Assembly: GCA_020152595.1 (NCBI GenBank)
Contig: JAIGNY010000476.1
Span: forward strand, 1,206,001-1,270,000
Origin: Chiridota heheva
Taxonomy: Eukaryota; Echinodermata; Holothuroidea; Apodida; Chiridotidae
Direction of reading: 5' to 3'
Length of the DNA: 64,000 nucleotides
Notes under the pieces: generated by a model
The model's input: only the letters and a program-made list of their open reading frames with translations
What the model was told of the DNA's origin: nothing
The model's database searches: none
Shown here: positions 34,633 through 45,929 of the stretch, in pieces
Position numbering within the stretch: position 1 is the stretch's first letter
How the letters are laid out: every line of letters begins with the position of its first letter
Translations under genes and position numbers: made by a program

Positions 34633-35934
34633 TGTAATGATTGTCACAATTTAATTATTTTGATGGTGTGTTTATTGGTCGATTTATTGCTTTGTAAAAT
34701 GGGCCTAGATTGAGTGAGATTTAAAGCCTTACTAAGTTACATTATGACCTATTTGTTAGTTTCATTGTTTGCTGCTGCACATTCACGGTGCATTTCACAA
34801 GTTATTCAGATTTCGGTGAAATCAAAGTGCAAAATATTCCCATTCATAGGTGATTACTGCACATTTGTGATTCTCACATTTTTCTCATATTTAGTAAATG
34901 TTTACAAGGATTTGGGAGCGTGTAGAGTGTACACGCTAACCGGTCACAGCTCTAATATATGCTTCGTATATGAGCCTTGCAGAGTTCCCGTAAGGGAGGA
35001 TCATGTACAAATTTAGTAGACACAATCGCTAATACATATATTCTTCTACAGTACAGTGGTCACAAAAGAGCATGAATTTTAACACCAACACCCTTAATTT
35101 TTGTCTAATATAACCATACAGACATACAGCTGAACAACTTTTTTCAACTTGCATTTTGGTAGATTTCTCCGAATTCCTTGTGAAAAAGGGTAAAAATTGT
35201 CAATTTTCTGGAAGAAATTCAGTGTCTTGTGCACAGGATGTTAGCCAACTTGAAAAAGAAGGGGCCAAAACGGGCGCCGATACAACAAAAAACCACACCG
35301 CCTGTTCATTACAAGACGTGACAATTTTGTTATTGCACACTATAAAAATTAGTTGAAATTAACTACCTTAATGCCCTTGTTTTTTTCTACATACTAATTG
35401 TACATGCCAACATAAGTAACATGAACATCACATCGGTGCATTCATACACTCAAGGTTACACAGGCGATGCAGATATGCACTCAAATTATGTCAATAATTT
35501 TTTTATTGCTTGGGAAAAATGCTTACATGTGTATCACATTTTTGTCAAGCGCTCACAGAAAATGTATCACAACTTTATTTTAAAACGAAAAATGTGTATG
35601 TGTATCCTTTTAGAAAAGCAATTGAGTTAATATGATATTTACAAGATGTAAAACAAATTCAAGTTTCCGTGTCCTTTTTTTTTTTTTTTTCCTTGTTAAA
35701 ATATGGAAGTCTTCATACTGAAAATCAAGTTGCCCAGAATTCCTAACATTCATACTCTAGATCAGAGATTCAGAGCGATTAAGTTGCGAGTACGAAGATT
35801 CGTAATACTACTAGTACTAGGCCAACAGTATGTGGACCAGTTGAGCGAAAACACCAGTTCCAAGGAAAAAGTTCACAAAAATTCTGTGTTCATAGAACAA
35901 TTACTGATGCCAACGAAAAATTGTAAAATCTATT
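34633..35934. other. Spacer, no gene recognised
   Basis: AT-rich, with a 14-bp T run at 35679. Frames at 34714-35016 and 35421-35630 match nothing I know. Confidence 0.5.
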
Positions 35935-35939
35935 GCTCT

Positions 35940-36483
35940 TCACCTATAACAAGCATCAATAAAAAAATAAAAAAATCCCTCCAAAAGCATGGTAAAAATG
36001 CTGACAATAACAATGTTATTCTTGCTGGTGATTTCAACCAACCTAACATTGACTGGAGTCAAAACATTATTTCAGGAACTAACGCTTCCTCCAAAGCAGC
36101 CAATTTCTTCTTGAGGTGACTAATTCATTCAATCTCACACAAATGGTGCAGTCACCCACCAGAAATAACAACATCCTTGATCTTGTTTTTACTAACAATT
36201 CACCAGCTGTTACCTCAGCTAATGTCATTCCTGGTATAAGTGACCATGATATTGTTGAACTGACCCTAAATATCTCCCCTCCTCATAAAAAGTTGCCTAA
36301 ATGTAAAATCTATTTAAAGAAAAAAGCTAACATAAAACGAATAAAAGAAGACCTGACCAAATTTAAATGGCAATATTATACTCAATTCAATAACTCCATT
36401 GATGTTGATGAAAAATTGAATTTCTTTGAACAGAAAAATAAACTGATTATTGATAAAAACACGCCTCACAAATTCACCTCAAC
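35940..36483 (+). pseudogene. LINE endonuclease domain (partial)
   Basis: Two frames (to 36119, then 36116-36487) read NNVILAGDFNQPNIDWSQ, the GDFN metal-binding motif, then ILDLVFTNNSPAVTS and PGISDHDIVEL, the SDH catalytic motif. The first 230 bp of the longer open frame (from 35703) are unrelated. A frameshift at about 36115 and a stop at 36485 break it. Confidence 0.83.
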
Positions 36484-36487
36484 TTAA

Positions 36488-38029
36488 CTAAATCTGCCCT
36501 GCTTCACCCGTATCCAACGCCGTCTCTGCAGGAAAAAACATAAACTGTTCAAAAAATCTAAGACTAATCAACAAGCCAATGACTGGACTACCTATAAAAG
36601 CTTTAGGAAGGCTGTCCGTAAAAACCTCAAAGAAGCTAGAAACACCTTCATCTGTAATAAACTTAAAAACTCACTTAATGAAAACCCAAAGGTTTTCTGG
36701 TCCTATATCAAAAGATTAAGAAGCAACTCTGTAGGTGTGTCTGATCAAGTAAATAATGGTAAACTCTGCAGTGACAGTAAAACTAAAGCTAACATTCTAT
36801 ATGACCACTTTTTCAGTGTTTTCACAGAAGAAAACACCTCCCAAATCCCTGTAACTAAACCACTCACCAACAGCAAAATAACCCAACTTATAATTACCCC
36901 AGAAGGTGTCAAAAAGCAACATCATAACCTAGACCCCAACAAAGCCTCAGGTCCTTACCAAATACCACCATGGTTTCTAAAAATACACACCGATGACCTC
37001 TATGAAATTCTAACTGATTTCTTTCAAACCTCTGTCGATAATGGTACTATTCCTAACAAGTGGAAAGAAGCAAACATATGTAGCGTTTTTAAAAAAAGGT
37101 GGTAAACAAAACCCAGCTAATTATAGACCTATATCCCTCACCTGCGTTTGTAGTAAAATCCTTGAGCATATAATCCACTCCCATGTGATGAAATTCCTTG
37201 ATGAGCATAATATCTTAACTGATTTACAACATGGCTTCCGTGCAAAAAGATCGACTGAAACACAACTCCTCTTAACAATAAATGATATCTCTAAACAAAT
37301 TGACCAAAACAGTAACGTCTCTATGGCTATTCTTGACTTTTTAAAGCCTTTGATAAAGTCCCACACCAGCGCCTGTTATCCAAACTTTCCGCCTATGGCA
37401 TTGATGGAAATCTCCTGGCCTGGTTTGCATCATTCCTCAAGAACCGCATCCAGCGTGCTGTATGTGATGGTGAAATCTCTGATTCTAAAGAGGTTTTATC
37501 CGGTGTACCACAAGGCACTGCACTGTTTTGGGTCCATTACTTTTCCTTATATGTAAATGACATCCATGATAATATAAGCAGCACAGTTAGACTGTTTGCT
37601 GATGACTGCTTTGTGTACAGAACAATTGATAACCCTTCTGACCAACAAAACCTCCAAGATGATCTTAACAAACTTGTACTTGAGTACGCATCAGCAGTCT
37701 GGGACCCCCATCACCAGTGCGATGTGGATAAACTTGAATCTATTCAAAGGAGAGCAGCCAGGTTCTGTATGGCAGACTACTCTTATAAATCTAGTGTAAA
37801 AAACATGCTTCATAAATTAGATTGGCCCCTGCTAAAAACAAGAAGATACAACACCCGGCTACATATGCTATATAAAATCAATAACAATCTTGTCGCCATC
37901 AATAAAGATAAACTTATCCCCACCGTCAGAACTAATACAAGAAATAATCATGACCTTAATTTCCAGGTTCCCTATGCTAAAAAGAATGTATATAAACACT
38001 CTTTCTTCTCTCACACACTAAAGGATTAA
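36488..38029 (+). pseudogene. LINE reverse transcriptase (broken, internal deletion)
   Basis: Order of motifs: DPNKASGPYQIPPWFLK, then NPANYRPISLTCVCSKILEH, LTDLQHGFRAKRSTETQLLL, DFLKPLIKSHT (motif A region, shifted), SGVPQGTA (in another frame near 37505) and VRLFADDCFVYR (catalytic FADD, about 37585-37620). After LQDDLNKL the sequence jumps at about 37678 to EYASAVWDPHHQ, which normally lies some 150 residues later, so an internal deletion removed the thumb. It continues KLESIQRRAARFCMADYSYK to a stop at 38027. Confidence 0.86.
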
Positions 38030-38222
38030 AATGCTTTACCGTCAGACATTGTACATGCACCAAGTTTCAACTGTTTCAAAGCTAAACTTACTATCACTTG
38101 TATTGCTAACTAGTTTTTTTTTGACATATTTTTTTTTTACTCATACTTTTTACGCTCAGTTGGCGTTCATGTCCTCTTGAAGGATTTTTGCCGACTTAAG
38201 CGATTCAGATTCTGATTCAATA

Positions 38223-38924
38223 TTGTTTTCATTGAACTCTTTAAGAAATTGTAATGCTATTTGTGAGGTTGATTTTTCTAGCCATGTTGTCTGTTTACTC
38301 ATAACTACTCAGAAACTTGGAAATTATCCAATATTTGTTTTTTGCTTATAGTTCTTCTTTATAACAGGAAGAACTGCAGGTATGTTTTCTGTCTAACAGT
38401 GTAATTTTGATTTAATTTTGATATTGGGTCAAGATTTTAATGTAAGTTTCAAAATTGCAGTCCAAAATGTGTAAAATGGAATGTTATGTAGTGCTCATGG
38501 AGAATGATGGAATTTGTTGTTACATACACCATTATTCTAACATTAGGTCTTACCTTAAGGCATTAGGGCAAATTGACTTACTTGGGGAAAAGATATGTTA
38601 AGCCCTACCTACATTGCTACAAAGCCTACAAATTATGCACAAATATTAGTGATCAACTGAAATTTTGGCACTCTTTTAATCAAGATTGAAAGATAACATA
38701 AAATGCCTTGAATATACAAAATTTGTACATGGAAAATGTAATTGCAAATTGTTCTGCAATCCTAAAAACTAAAAATATGGGACAATTAAGGAATTATGAA
38801 ATAAAAAACACATTTTATCTTGGAACTGGTCCACATACTGCAGCCTGGCCTAGTACTACGTCACAGGTGTTCCTAGCATTATGACAATCTATATACTTAT
38901 TACATATATATAAATATTATAACA
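38223..38924. other. Spacer, nothing recognised
   Basis: AT-rich sequence between the LINE 3' end and the inverted-repeat element. Confidence 0.5.
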
Positions 38925-39285
38925 GATAGGTCACCTCCTACCGCGACTTTCAAACTGTAGCCTACTGTATATAAAAATTCCTTTTTTTCTAAGCACTCAC
39001 GAATCTTAATTACATTTTTTTACTCAACTCACATTTTTGGGGGACTCTCTTCTTTGTTTATAAGCCACACTATTTGTTATTCTTTTCCAATGAGATGTAC
39101 AAACTATGAATTTTCTACCCCCATTGCAATCATGACAGTTTAAATGCCCAACAATTTGCTGCAAACCAAAGAAATGTTGCAATGGCATCATGAAAAAGCA
39201 GCACTTCAATGACGAATTAATTAATGGTCAAAAAAAAGGAATTTTCATATACGGTTCGAAAGTCGCAGTAGGAGGTGACCTACCA
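38925..39285. mobile_element. MITE with about 55-bp inverted repeats
   Basis: TAGGTCACCTCCTACCGCGA followed by CTTTCAAAC (about 38928-38957) faces its near-complement GTTCGAAAGTCGCAGTAGGA then GGTGACCTACC (39252-39284). Inward, GTATATAAAAATTCCTTTTT is also repeated inverted. No transposase in the 250-bp interior. Confidence 0.7.
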
Positions 39286-39975
39286 CTAACATATAGCCTA
39301 GGCCTATATATAGGTCTAGGTTTCCATAACGCTAGTAGGGGAGTAGCACTACAAAACAAAGTGGTATTACGTGGTTCTAGTACATCTAATTCTTATGTTT
39401 TAACTTGCTACGTTGTTGGCCGTAGCCTGTGTTCGTGTGGTAAAAAATTAACCTACACCCACCTGGAAGACTTGTTCCACGTGTATCAGTGGATCCTCTC
39501 CCACTCCATCCATATTGATTTGGAAAATCTTGTTAGGTTATCATTTTGTACATTTCTGCAGTGTTAGCCGATGAAACGGAAGAGCAAAATAAGCGACAGG
39601 ATATGACTAAAATGTACAGCCTTGTTATTCATACAACAAGTTAAGCAAGAGCCCTTGAAAATTCCTTTAATTCCTTAACTTGCTCCAATTTCTTCAGAAT
39701 TTCCTTCATGAGCGAGAAATTATCCTTGTTTACTTATGTTTTCAAAACGTAAGTTATGAGCTGACTCGGCCCAACCACTCTCCATCTCTTTGCTTGTCTG
39801 TAAATGAGAAGAATACCTCAATCATTTCAATTTCGTCACAGTCAACGACAATGATGAATTTCAACTTTCGAGGAAAATTCGGAATGGAGACTGAACAGTT
39901 TTCCAGAAGGAAGGGGACTTTCATATCTTCCCTAAGGTTCCTCGCAGGGTCGTATAGATTCTCTTTCACATAGTG
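39286..39975. other. Spacer, nothing recognised
   Basis: Contains AGGCCTATATATAGG-type words next to the MITE. The plus frame 39190-39567 spans the MITE edge and has no similarity I can name. Confidence 0.45.
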
Positions 39976-40100
39976 CGTGTGTGTGTGTGTGTGTGTGTGG
40001 TGTGTGTGAGAGGGTGGGTGTGTGTGTGTGGGTGTGTGGGCAGAGTGGAAGGGGGAGTAGGGGGGAGGGGGGTGCAGGAGTAAGGGGTGCAGGAGTGATG
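39976..40100. repeat. GT-rich simple repeat
   Basis: (GT)n from 39976 passing into GGGTGTGTGTG and then a G-rich tract with GGGGTGCAGGAGT repeated twice. Strongly strand-asymmetric; apparent frames are artefacts. Confidence 0.9.
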
Positions 40101-40538
40101 GGTAATGGGACCATACGTTTTCTCTACAAAGTGAGGGAAATTGATTTCCGAAAACTTGTGTAAATCCGTCCTGTACCCCATGAATTAAGGCTCGTTTGTT
40201 TAAAACAATAAAGTTGATGATAAAAAGATTGATTTAACATTCGTACTATAATTTCAATAAGTATCGTCTATATCATGTACAATAGTGGGATGAAGGTTAG
40301 AAGAGGCTGCTTGAAGAAAAAAAAGGTAGGGGCTTCAAATAAGCTTGACCGTTCAAAAAGAATCCTTTTTCATATGTGAAAATGCCGGCAGTCAAAACAT
40401 ATACTGTATACTTACACGTTTCGCACCCCTTTAGTTTTATTCGGGTGTCATTTAATATATCCCCTAGTCTCCCTTGCCAATGCTTTTATATTGAAGGACC
40501 GTCCCTTCTTTATACCTAGTTAGTATACAAAAGGCTAA

Positions 40539-40715
40539 TTCTGGGCCACTTTTGCGTAATTTTTGCGTCGTTTTTGTTTTCACTGGTTCTGGCCCACTTT
40601 GTGTCGTTTTGTTTCACTAATTGGGCTCATTGGGCTGGTTCTGGCGCACTTTTTATGTCGTTTTTGGTTTCACTGATTCTGGCGCACTTTTTAGGTCGTT
40701 TTCACTAATTTATGG
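40539..40715. repeat. Subterminal direct repeats of the Polinton left end
   Basis: Four units start at 40539, 40587, 40639 and 40677 with TTCTGGCGCACTTTTT or a variant, followed by TGTCGTTTT and TTTCACT. Length is 38-52 bp. They lie just outside the polymerase C-terminus, between it and the presumed element end. Confidence 0.75.
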
Positions 40716-40783
40716 CAGAAAAATATTTGTTTTTCCTTTTATTTATTTATTTTCCTCATTTATTCATTTTTTTTAGTTTATGT

Positions 40784-43700
40784 TTAATCCCTGTAGCCAA
40801 AGGCCATAGTGTAGGTGATCCACTCACAACCCTGCGCTTGGTATCGAGAGGTGACAAGGACATTGTTGTGTTCGCTTTCTAATAGATTCATACCATGTTG
40901 AAATGTCTTGCTGTTATATAGTGCTTCTTTGTATTGCTGATGTCGTATATTTTTTTCACAACATTTTTTTTTAGCGCCTTTTGCTTTTCGGATCCCACCG
41001 CCATCTTCCTTCAGGATAGAATATATTTTGGGTCGAAGTCCTATATACTCGCTAATGGGTACTCCAGCACATTCGTCTTTCATTTTTACCAAGCACCTTT
41101 TTGTTCGTAGTGCTGTGAATCCGGTGGTCTGTCGGATAATCACTCGTATCATAGAGATGTGACTCAGAACTCATATCAGCATACACATCCTCGGTTTAGA
41201 TTTCAAGCAGAAGACCGCTCCCCATATTGCTCCTTCAGGTTGTTGTAATAAAAGTCGTACATCAGATGTTTTTCAGGTCCAGGACACACATACCGACGTA
41301 GACTGGTCGGTTAAGCATCAGACGACGTGTGTGTATGTGTAGGGCGGCTAGATCATCATCAAATACCACGTACCTTGCAGACGTGGGGCTAGCTATCCAC
41401 CAGCTTGTCATCTTCAGAGGCTCTCACGAGTTTGACATATACACGCTTACGCATATTTTCCATAGTCTTACCAAAGACGCTATTGTTCTTCAGTTTGTAT
41501 AGGTCCTTCTCAAACCTGGTCTTGGTCTTCTTGCGGAGCTCTGTATTCATTCTGATGTAGGGTTCCATCCACTTGCTTTGGTCGAATCGAATTGCACGAT
41601 GTATTTTTGTCAGCTTCATACCTAGAGAGAGATAGAGTTGTAAATTTCGGTAGCGCACAACATAGCGCTTTTTTATCGCAGAGATTTGGAACCAACTTTT
41701 CAACATCAGTTGACGAGTTTAACAGCCCTTACTGAGAATCTGACAGCCACTCCTTCGGAACCTTTATACCTTCCGGAGCAAGTGGGTATGCATTGTGGAC
41801 GTCGTGTAGCTCTTGAGGATACTCAAGGTATGTCACCCCTTTTTGCATCGGGTGAAAGCTTATCCAGCGAGGGCACTTCATCCAACCATTCGAATCCACC
41901 CGTGGGTAGTGCTTGACTCATCGCCCAACCATACAGGCTATTTGCATCTAGGTAGAGAATATGATTGTTAGGCTTGGAATCGTCATAGTCTGAGACATAG
42001 GGGTTGTTGGCTTTAGCATAGCGCGTGGATACCATGGAAATACCACCTATCATACCTTTCTCAAAGAACAAGTGCATGTTATAGTCGGTTAACACTTCCA
42101 ATTCTACACCTGTATATTTCAAGAGTGCATCCCAAGATAATCCAGGGCTTGTATAATAGTGTGCTGGGTCCAGACCATACTGCCGCAAGCAAGTCTTCCG
42201 ATATATCTGGAAGACATCAACTAGTAGAAGCACATCAGTCCACAGGTATAGGTCGTGATAATTTCTCATAGTATTACATTTGAATGCCCCCAAACCTCCT
42301 GCGCATGTTGATAATCCTCATCAGAGATATGTTCCTCCGTAAGTTTGCTATAGAAGGCAGCTAGGCTTGCGGAGGTAGGAACTCCCCAAACCGTTCCCAG
42401 GAATCCATATACTCATAGGGATAAATCCCCTTACGCAATAACAATTGTCTCTTTGAGTCGTTAGCAGCATCCAGCTTTTCCAATGACGCAAGCAGTAATT
42501 GTGCGCTATCGATGAACCTCAACTGACCTAGGGAGAAGGATATATATTTCTCCACGTTATTAGGGATGCAGGTTATCTTTCCTTCCACTTTGCTGATGGC
42601 TTGCATGATCAAATGAGAGTCATAGCCCCGCAGGTTATGGAACACAACTGGGATTGTGGTTGTTTTGGGGCTCAGGCGCAACTTCAACTTGCAGGTTTTG
42701 TGCGCAGCACCTCTGTACTTACCCGTGATATGGCAGTGGTCGCGGACAGATTCACCATGTAGAGCTTTGTTTTACATATATGACAATTCTGTGCTGTCCG
42801 GTGTGCGCGCCAATCCTCTCTGGTAATTAGCATAGGTCGAGGGTTTGCCAGAAGTGCTTTGATCTTAGTTTCTTCCTACTGCAAAGCCTCAAGGTACTTC
42901 TCAGCTGCATTTTGTCCTTGATATACTACTGGAGGTTCTGTGCGACCATCGCACCTTACCACAACAAACCCATAGCCACGCGCTTCATGCTCAGTGTTGA
43001 GTCTTTTGGCCCGTATTGGATTGTGCGGGATTGGATCCAGGACTATCTATCTTACAGGTGAGTGCCTCAAAATCTGCGTGGATTACGTAGGGCAATGGAA
43101 GCTGCTTGCTTGTGATAGTTCTGGAAGGACGGCTTGTTTTCGCGTTCTTTCAGCATCTCAATACATACAGCTGTTTGACCAGTTCCTATGCAATCAGGTC
43201 TATTGGCCTCGAGCAGATCTTCCCTGAAATAGCCATGCGGACACCTCTCACAGAAGTGCTTACGCCTTTGATTAGCACTTTGATCAAAGAGCAGGCGGCT
43301 GAGGCTTTTGACCCACGTGTAGTGGAACTTGCATGCCTTCTCAATTAATAGAAGGTTGATCCTGGGGATGTTCTTGTCTTGTTTGCTGAGTCTGTGAACG
43401 GTCACCCGTTTATCCCAACCGAAGACATTAATAGCCAGATTGTTTTGTTTTTCAACCTTCCCGATCTGGGAAAGTGGAGCTGGAGCCTCTATCTTTGAAA
43501 TTTCAAAAGTTTAAACCGTCTTTTGAGGAATACTTGCTGCATCTTTCTGGATGCTGCTTGGCTGGAAACAGAGCAGATCGGAGAGCCCAGCAAAGACAGT
43601 TATCATCACGGTTTTTCACATTGATGGTAGTCTTTTTAGCTTTGAGTTCTTTCGGCAAATAGATATAGGACCCACCTCGTAGTGGTTGGTACCGGGCAAT

Positions 43701-44373
43701 ATTTACCCAGAGGTCCTCTACTCTATCCACCATCTATCCTGACCTCTCTGAGTCCATTTCTCAAGAGATTCTATCATGCCTAGGAAAGCGTTGTTGATCG
43801 CTGCATCAATCTCATCTACTTGCAGGACATTCATCTGATGGCTGCGAAATACTGGATTTGTGAATTCAGTTTCTCCATTGCCGTATCCTTCTTCAGCCCC
43901 ACTCGGAGTGCTAACTAGAATTTTAATCCGCGAAGGGCTCTAACCTCTTCTGCTACCTTCCGGTGAATTGCGGGAGGAATATTTTCCAACAGGGCTAGTG
44001 AGTCAACTCCCAATCAGTGTCCATCTGCGATATTCATTTTCCAACTGCGGAGGTAAGTACCAATTGTCCCAGGGGCCCGTCTGACTCTTGGTGCAGGCAC
44101 AGGTCTAGGAGCAGGAACAGGCCTAGGAGCAGGAACCGGCCTTGGTACTCTAGGAGCAGGAACCGGCCTCGGTGCTTTAGGAGCAAGAACCGGTCTGCGG
44201 GCTGGCATATACGTATGAGCGATGATGGCATTTGTGTAAACCCTTTCAATATAATTTCCTCTTTGGCCTGATGGGTTATCAAGGAGAATATTGTTTTCAA
44301 CCACATAGTTTCTCAACGCCTCGACTCTCTCTCTCTCTTTTCTAAGTGCAGTTCTATTTAAGTTATTCATCAT
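40784..44373 (-). pseudogene. Polinton protein-primed DNA polymerase B (frameshifted)
   Basis: The element's replicative polymerase, in seven minus-strand pieces over 3.6 kb (near full family length). From the N-terminus: Pro-Arg-rich PVPAPR repeats (44373-44014); INVKNRDDNCLCWALRSALFP (43733-43503); a zinc-finger-like HFCERCPHGYFREDLLEANR (43405-43067); exonuclease motif FHNLRGYDSHLIMQ (42687-42361); WTDVLLLVDVF and motif A YLDANSLYGWAMSQALP (42293-41823); LKNNSVFGKTMENMRKR (41706-41389); and the C-terminal KMKDECAGVPISEYIGLRPK (41152-40784). Pieces are in at least three frames. Near 41222 the sequence passes from a YGER stretch directly into LLEI, so the motif C region with its catalytic aspartates is missing. 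The polymerase cannot be active. Confidence 0.93.
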
Positions 44374-44538
44374 ACGCTGGTATACTATAGCATTTTATTT
44401 CTCTAGTTTGTTGTAGCACAGATTTGTATACTATGATACATCATGTCTCTAATAAGGTGTTGCAACAGAATGGGCTTTATGTTCTGCGAGCACTTCTTGA
44501 AAGTTTATACGAGCTTGTTTTTTAATGTACATACGTTT
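44374..44538. other. Polinton spacer
   Basis: Short AT-rich gap between the start of polymerase B and the Cys-rich small gene; nothing recognised. Confidence 0.5.
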
Positions 44539-44748
44539 TTAAACAACCCTTCTACCACCGCAACCACAGCAAAGTTGTGTCTGAGAATAAACACCAACCC
44601 TACACTTGCGGCATGGTACTATTGGACGTTTACCATTTGTAATCACTACTCGATGCTGCCAGCATTGATCATACCTAGCAGATCTTCTACATGTTTCTTT
44701 CTTACCTAGCGGTAGCCAATTACACTTGTTCTCTGCACGTACTGACAT
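44539..44748 (-). CDS. Cys-rich small protein of the Polinton
   Basis: 69 residues, intact, ATG start at 44748. It has a C-x(12)-C-x(8)-C-W-Q-H pattern (NKCNWLP, TCRRSARYDQCWQH) followed by PCRKCRVG and LCCGCGGRR. That looks like two small zinc-binding knuckles. The first resembles short domains ending in CWQH found in viral and mobile-element proteins. Its role is unknown; nucleic-acid binding is a guess. It lies between integrase and polymerase genes on the same strand. Confidence 0.6.
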   Translation of the reverse strand: MSVRAENKCNWLPLGKKETCRRSARYDQCWQHRVVITNGKRPIVPCRKCRVGVYSQTQLCCGCGGRRVV

Positions 44749-44789
44749 CTGATATCGTTATAATACCCTATCTCTAATTGCATGCTGCA

Positions 44790-45629
44790 TTATTTCTGTG
44801 GGAGCTCAGTGTTGTGAGGAACGTTCAACAACTCTTCACGGACAAATCCACAGTCCGGACCATCTTGGAGATAGTATAGGACAAGCTCTCCAGGCTTTGT
44901 AACAGACCGTCCTATCCGATAAATTTTGACAGACCACACAGGGTCTGTAGCACGACGTCGACCTCCTTCCAGCTCACCTGGTTGGTATAGATAACGCATT
45001 ACAACATCGGTAGGTACTTTTTGCTCCTCCAAAACAGCTGCAGATGCTGGTTTCTTTTTCACCATTTTAGCTTTAATAGCATTAACAGGCTTCTTTCCGA
45101 TCAGTCGTGTGACTTCGTTGTTCAAAGCTGAAACAAGGGCAGGTAGTCTCTCTACTCATTCTGTCGATCTCTCTCCCTTAGGCAATTCCATTTCCTGAGT
45201 ATACTGATGTCCGAACAACCGTTCTGCCAATGTACGATTAAACCGCTCTGCAAAAGCTTGATCGCGATGAACGTCTGAGATTCCACGTCTCACCTCAAGA
45301 CCATGCTTCTTTAATGTATCAGTTACAAAACTCATGAACTCACCCCCTGGATCCACCTGAAGTAGTTTCGGCCAATCGAGTGGACTACGATTATAGATGC
45401 GGGTAAATGCAGAAGCAACATCTGTTGACTACTACTTCGAACTTAAAGGCTCTGCCTCTTTATACCGACTGGCCACATCGACCACAACTAATGCATACTT
45501 ATAAGTCTTGCGTCCAACTTTGTCATGAGGTAGAAACAAGAGGTCGGCTTGATGGACTTGATTTAGTGTAGAAATGTCGAACTTAGGTCGTGGTATATAG
45601 TGGGGAGAAGGCAGGCAGATCTGCCACAT
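44790..45629 (-). pseudogene. Polinton retroviral-type DDE integrase (nonsense codons)
   Basis: One continuous minus-strand frame with stops. The first catalytic Asp is in VHQADLLFLPHDK, with YALVVVDVASRYKEAEPL after it. Two TAG codons lie at 45429-45434. The second Asp follows in DPGGEFMSFV, and the Glu comes 35 residues later in VHRDQAFAERFNRTLAERLF (D-x34-E). A TGA lies near 45153. The C-terminal domain has LIGKKPVNAI, VVMRYLYQPGELEGGRRRA and DPVWSVKIYRIG, typical of Polinton integrases. It inserts the element DNA. The N-terminus is disturbed by a 143-bp duplication. Confidence 0.92.
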
Positions 45630-45783
45630 AGCCTGCTTCTTTTATAAGTCTTGCGTCTAACTTTGTCAAGAGGTAGAAACAAGAGGTCGGCTTGATAGAT
45701 TTGATTTGATGTAGAAATGTTGAACTTAGGTCGTGGCATATAGTGGGGAGAAGGCAGGTATATCTGCCACATAGCCTGCTTCT
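45498..45783. repeat. 143-bp tandem duplication in the integrase N-terminus
   Basis: Copies 45498-45640 and 45641-45783 are head to tail and about 90% alike. Both encode, on the minus strand, a segment starting MWQI.LPSPHY.PRPKF and reaching QADLLFLP. So the region around the first catalytic Asp is present twice and the reading frame breaks at the junction. Confidence 0.88.
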
Positions 45784-45929
45784 TTAGCTAAGCTCGGGAT
45801 TTATCTTCAGACACCTATACAGCTTTTGCAAGTTTCTTTATAGCTGGAGTTCCTCTCTAATACCCCTGAGGGCTATAATATATCTCTGCTAGTTTCATCT
45901 TATATTAGACATATACATATGTATTCATA
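45784..45929. promoter_or_regulatory. Divergent intergenic region of the Polinton
   Basis: The only gap between the minus-strand and plus-strand gene blocks. Its right half contains CTATAATATATC and CATATACATATGTATTCAT before the capsid ATG. The left half still holds remnants of the integrase N-terminus (EDKSRA, LKKQAMW). By position it should hold promoters for both directions, but no specific site can be proven. Confidence 0.4.

Larger units (their letters stand above)
35935..38222 (+). mobile_element. CR1/jockey-like LINE, 5'-truncated and internally deleted
   Basis: It begins inside the apurinic endonuclease domain and ends with a short GATTCAGATTCTGATTCA repeat at 38201, as CR1-type 3' ends do. 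The coding part is a single endonuclease-RT polyprotein broken by frameshifts, and there is no poly(A). The 5' limit is approximate. Confidence 0.85.

Noticed and set aside
39190-39567. 125-residue plus-strand frame
   Set aside because: Begins within a MITE and has no recognisable domain; it includes AGGCCTA-type repeat words.
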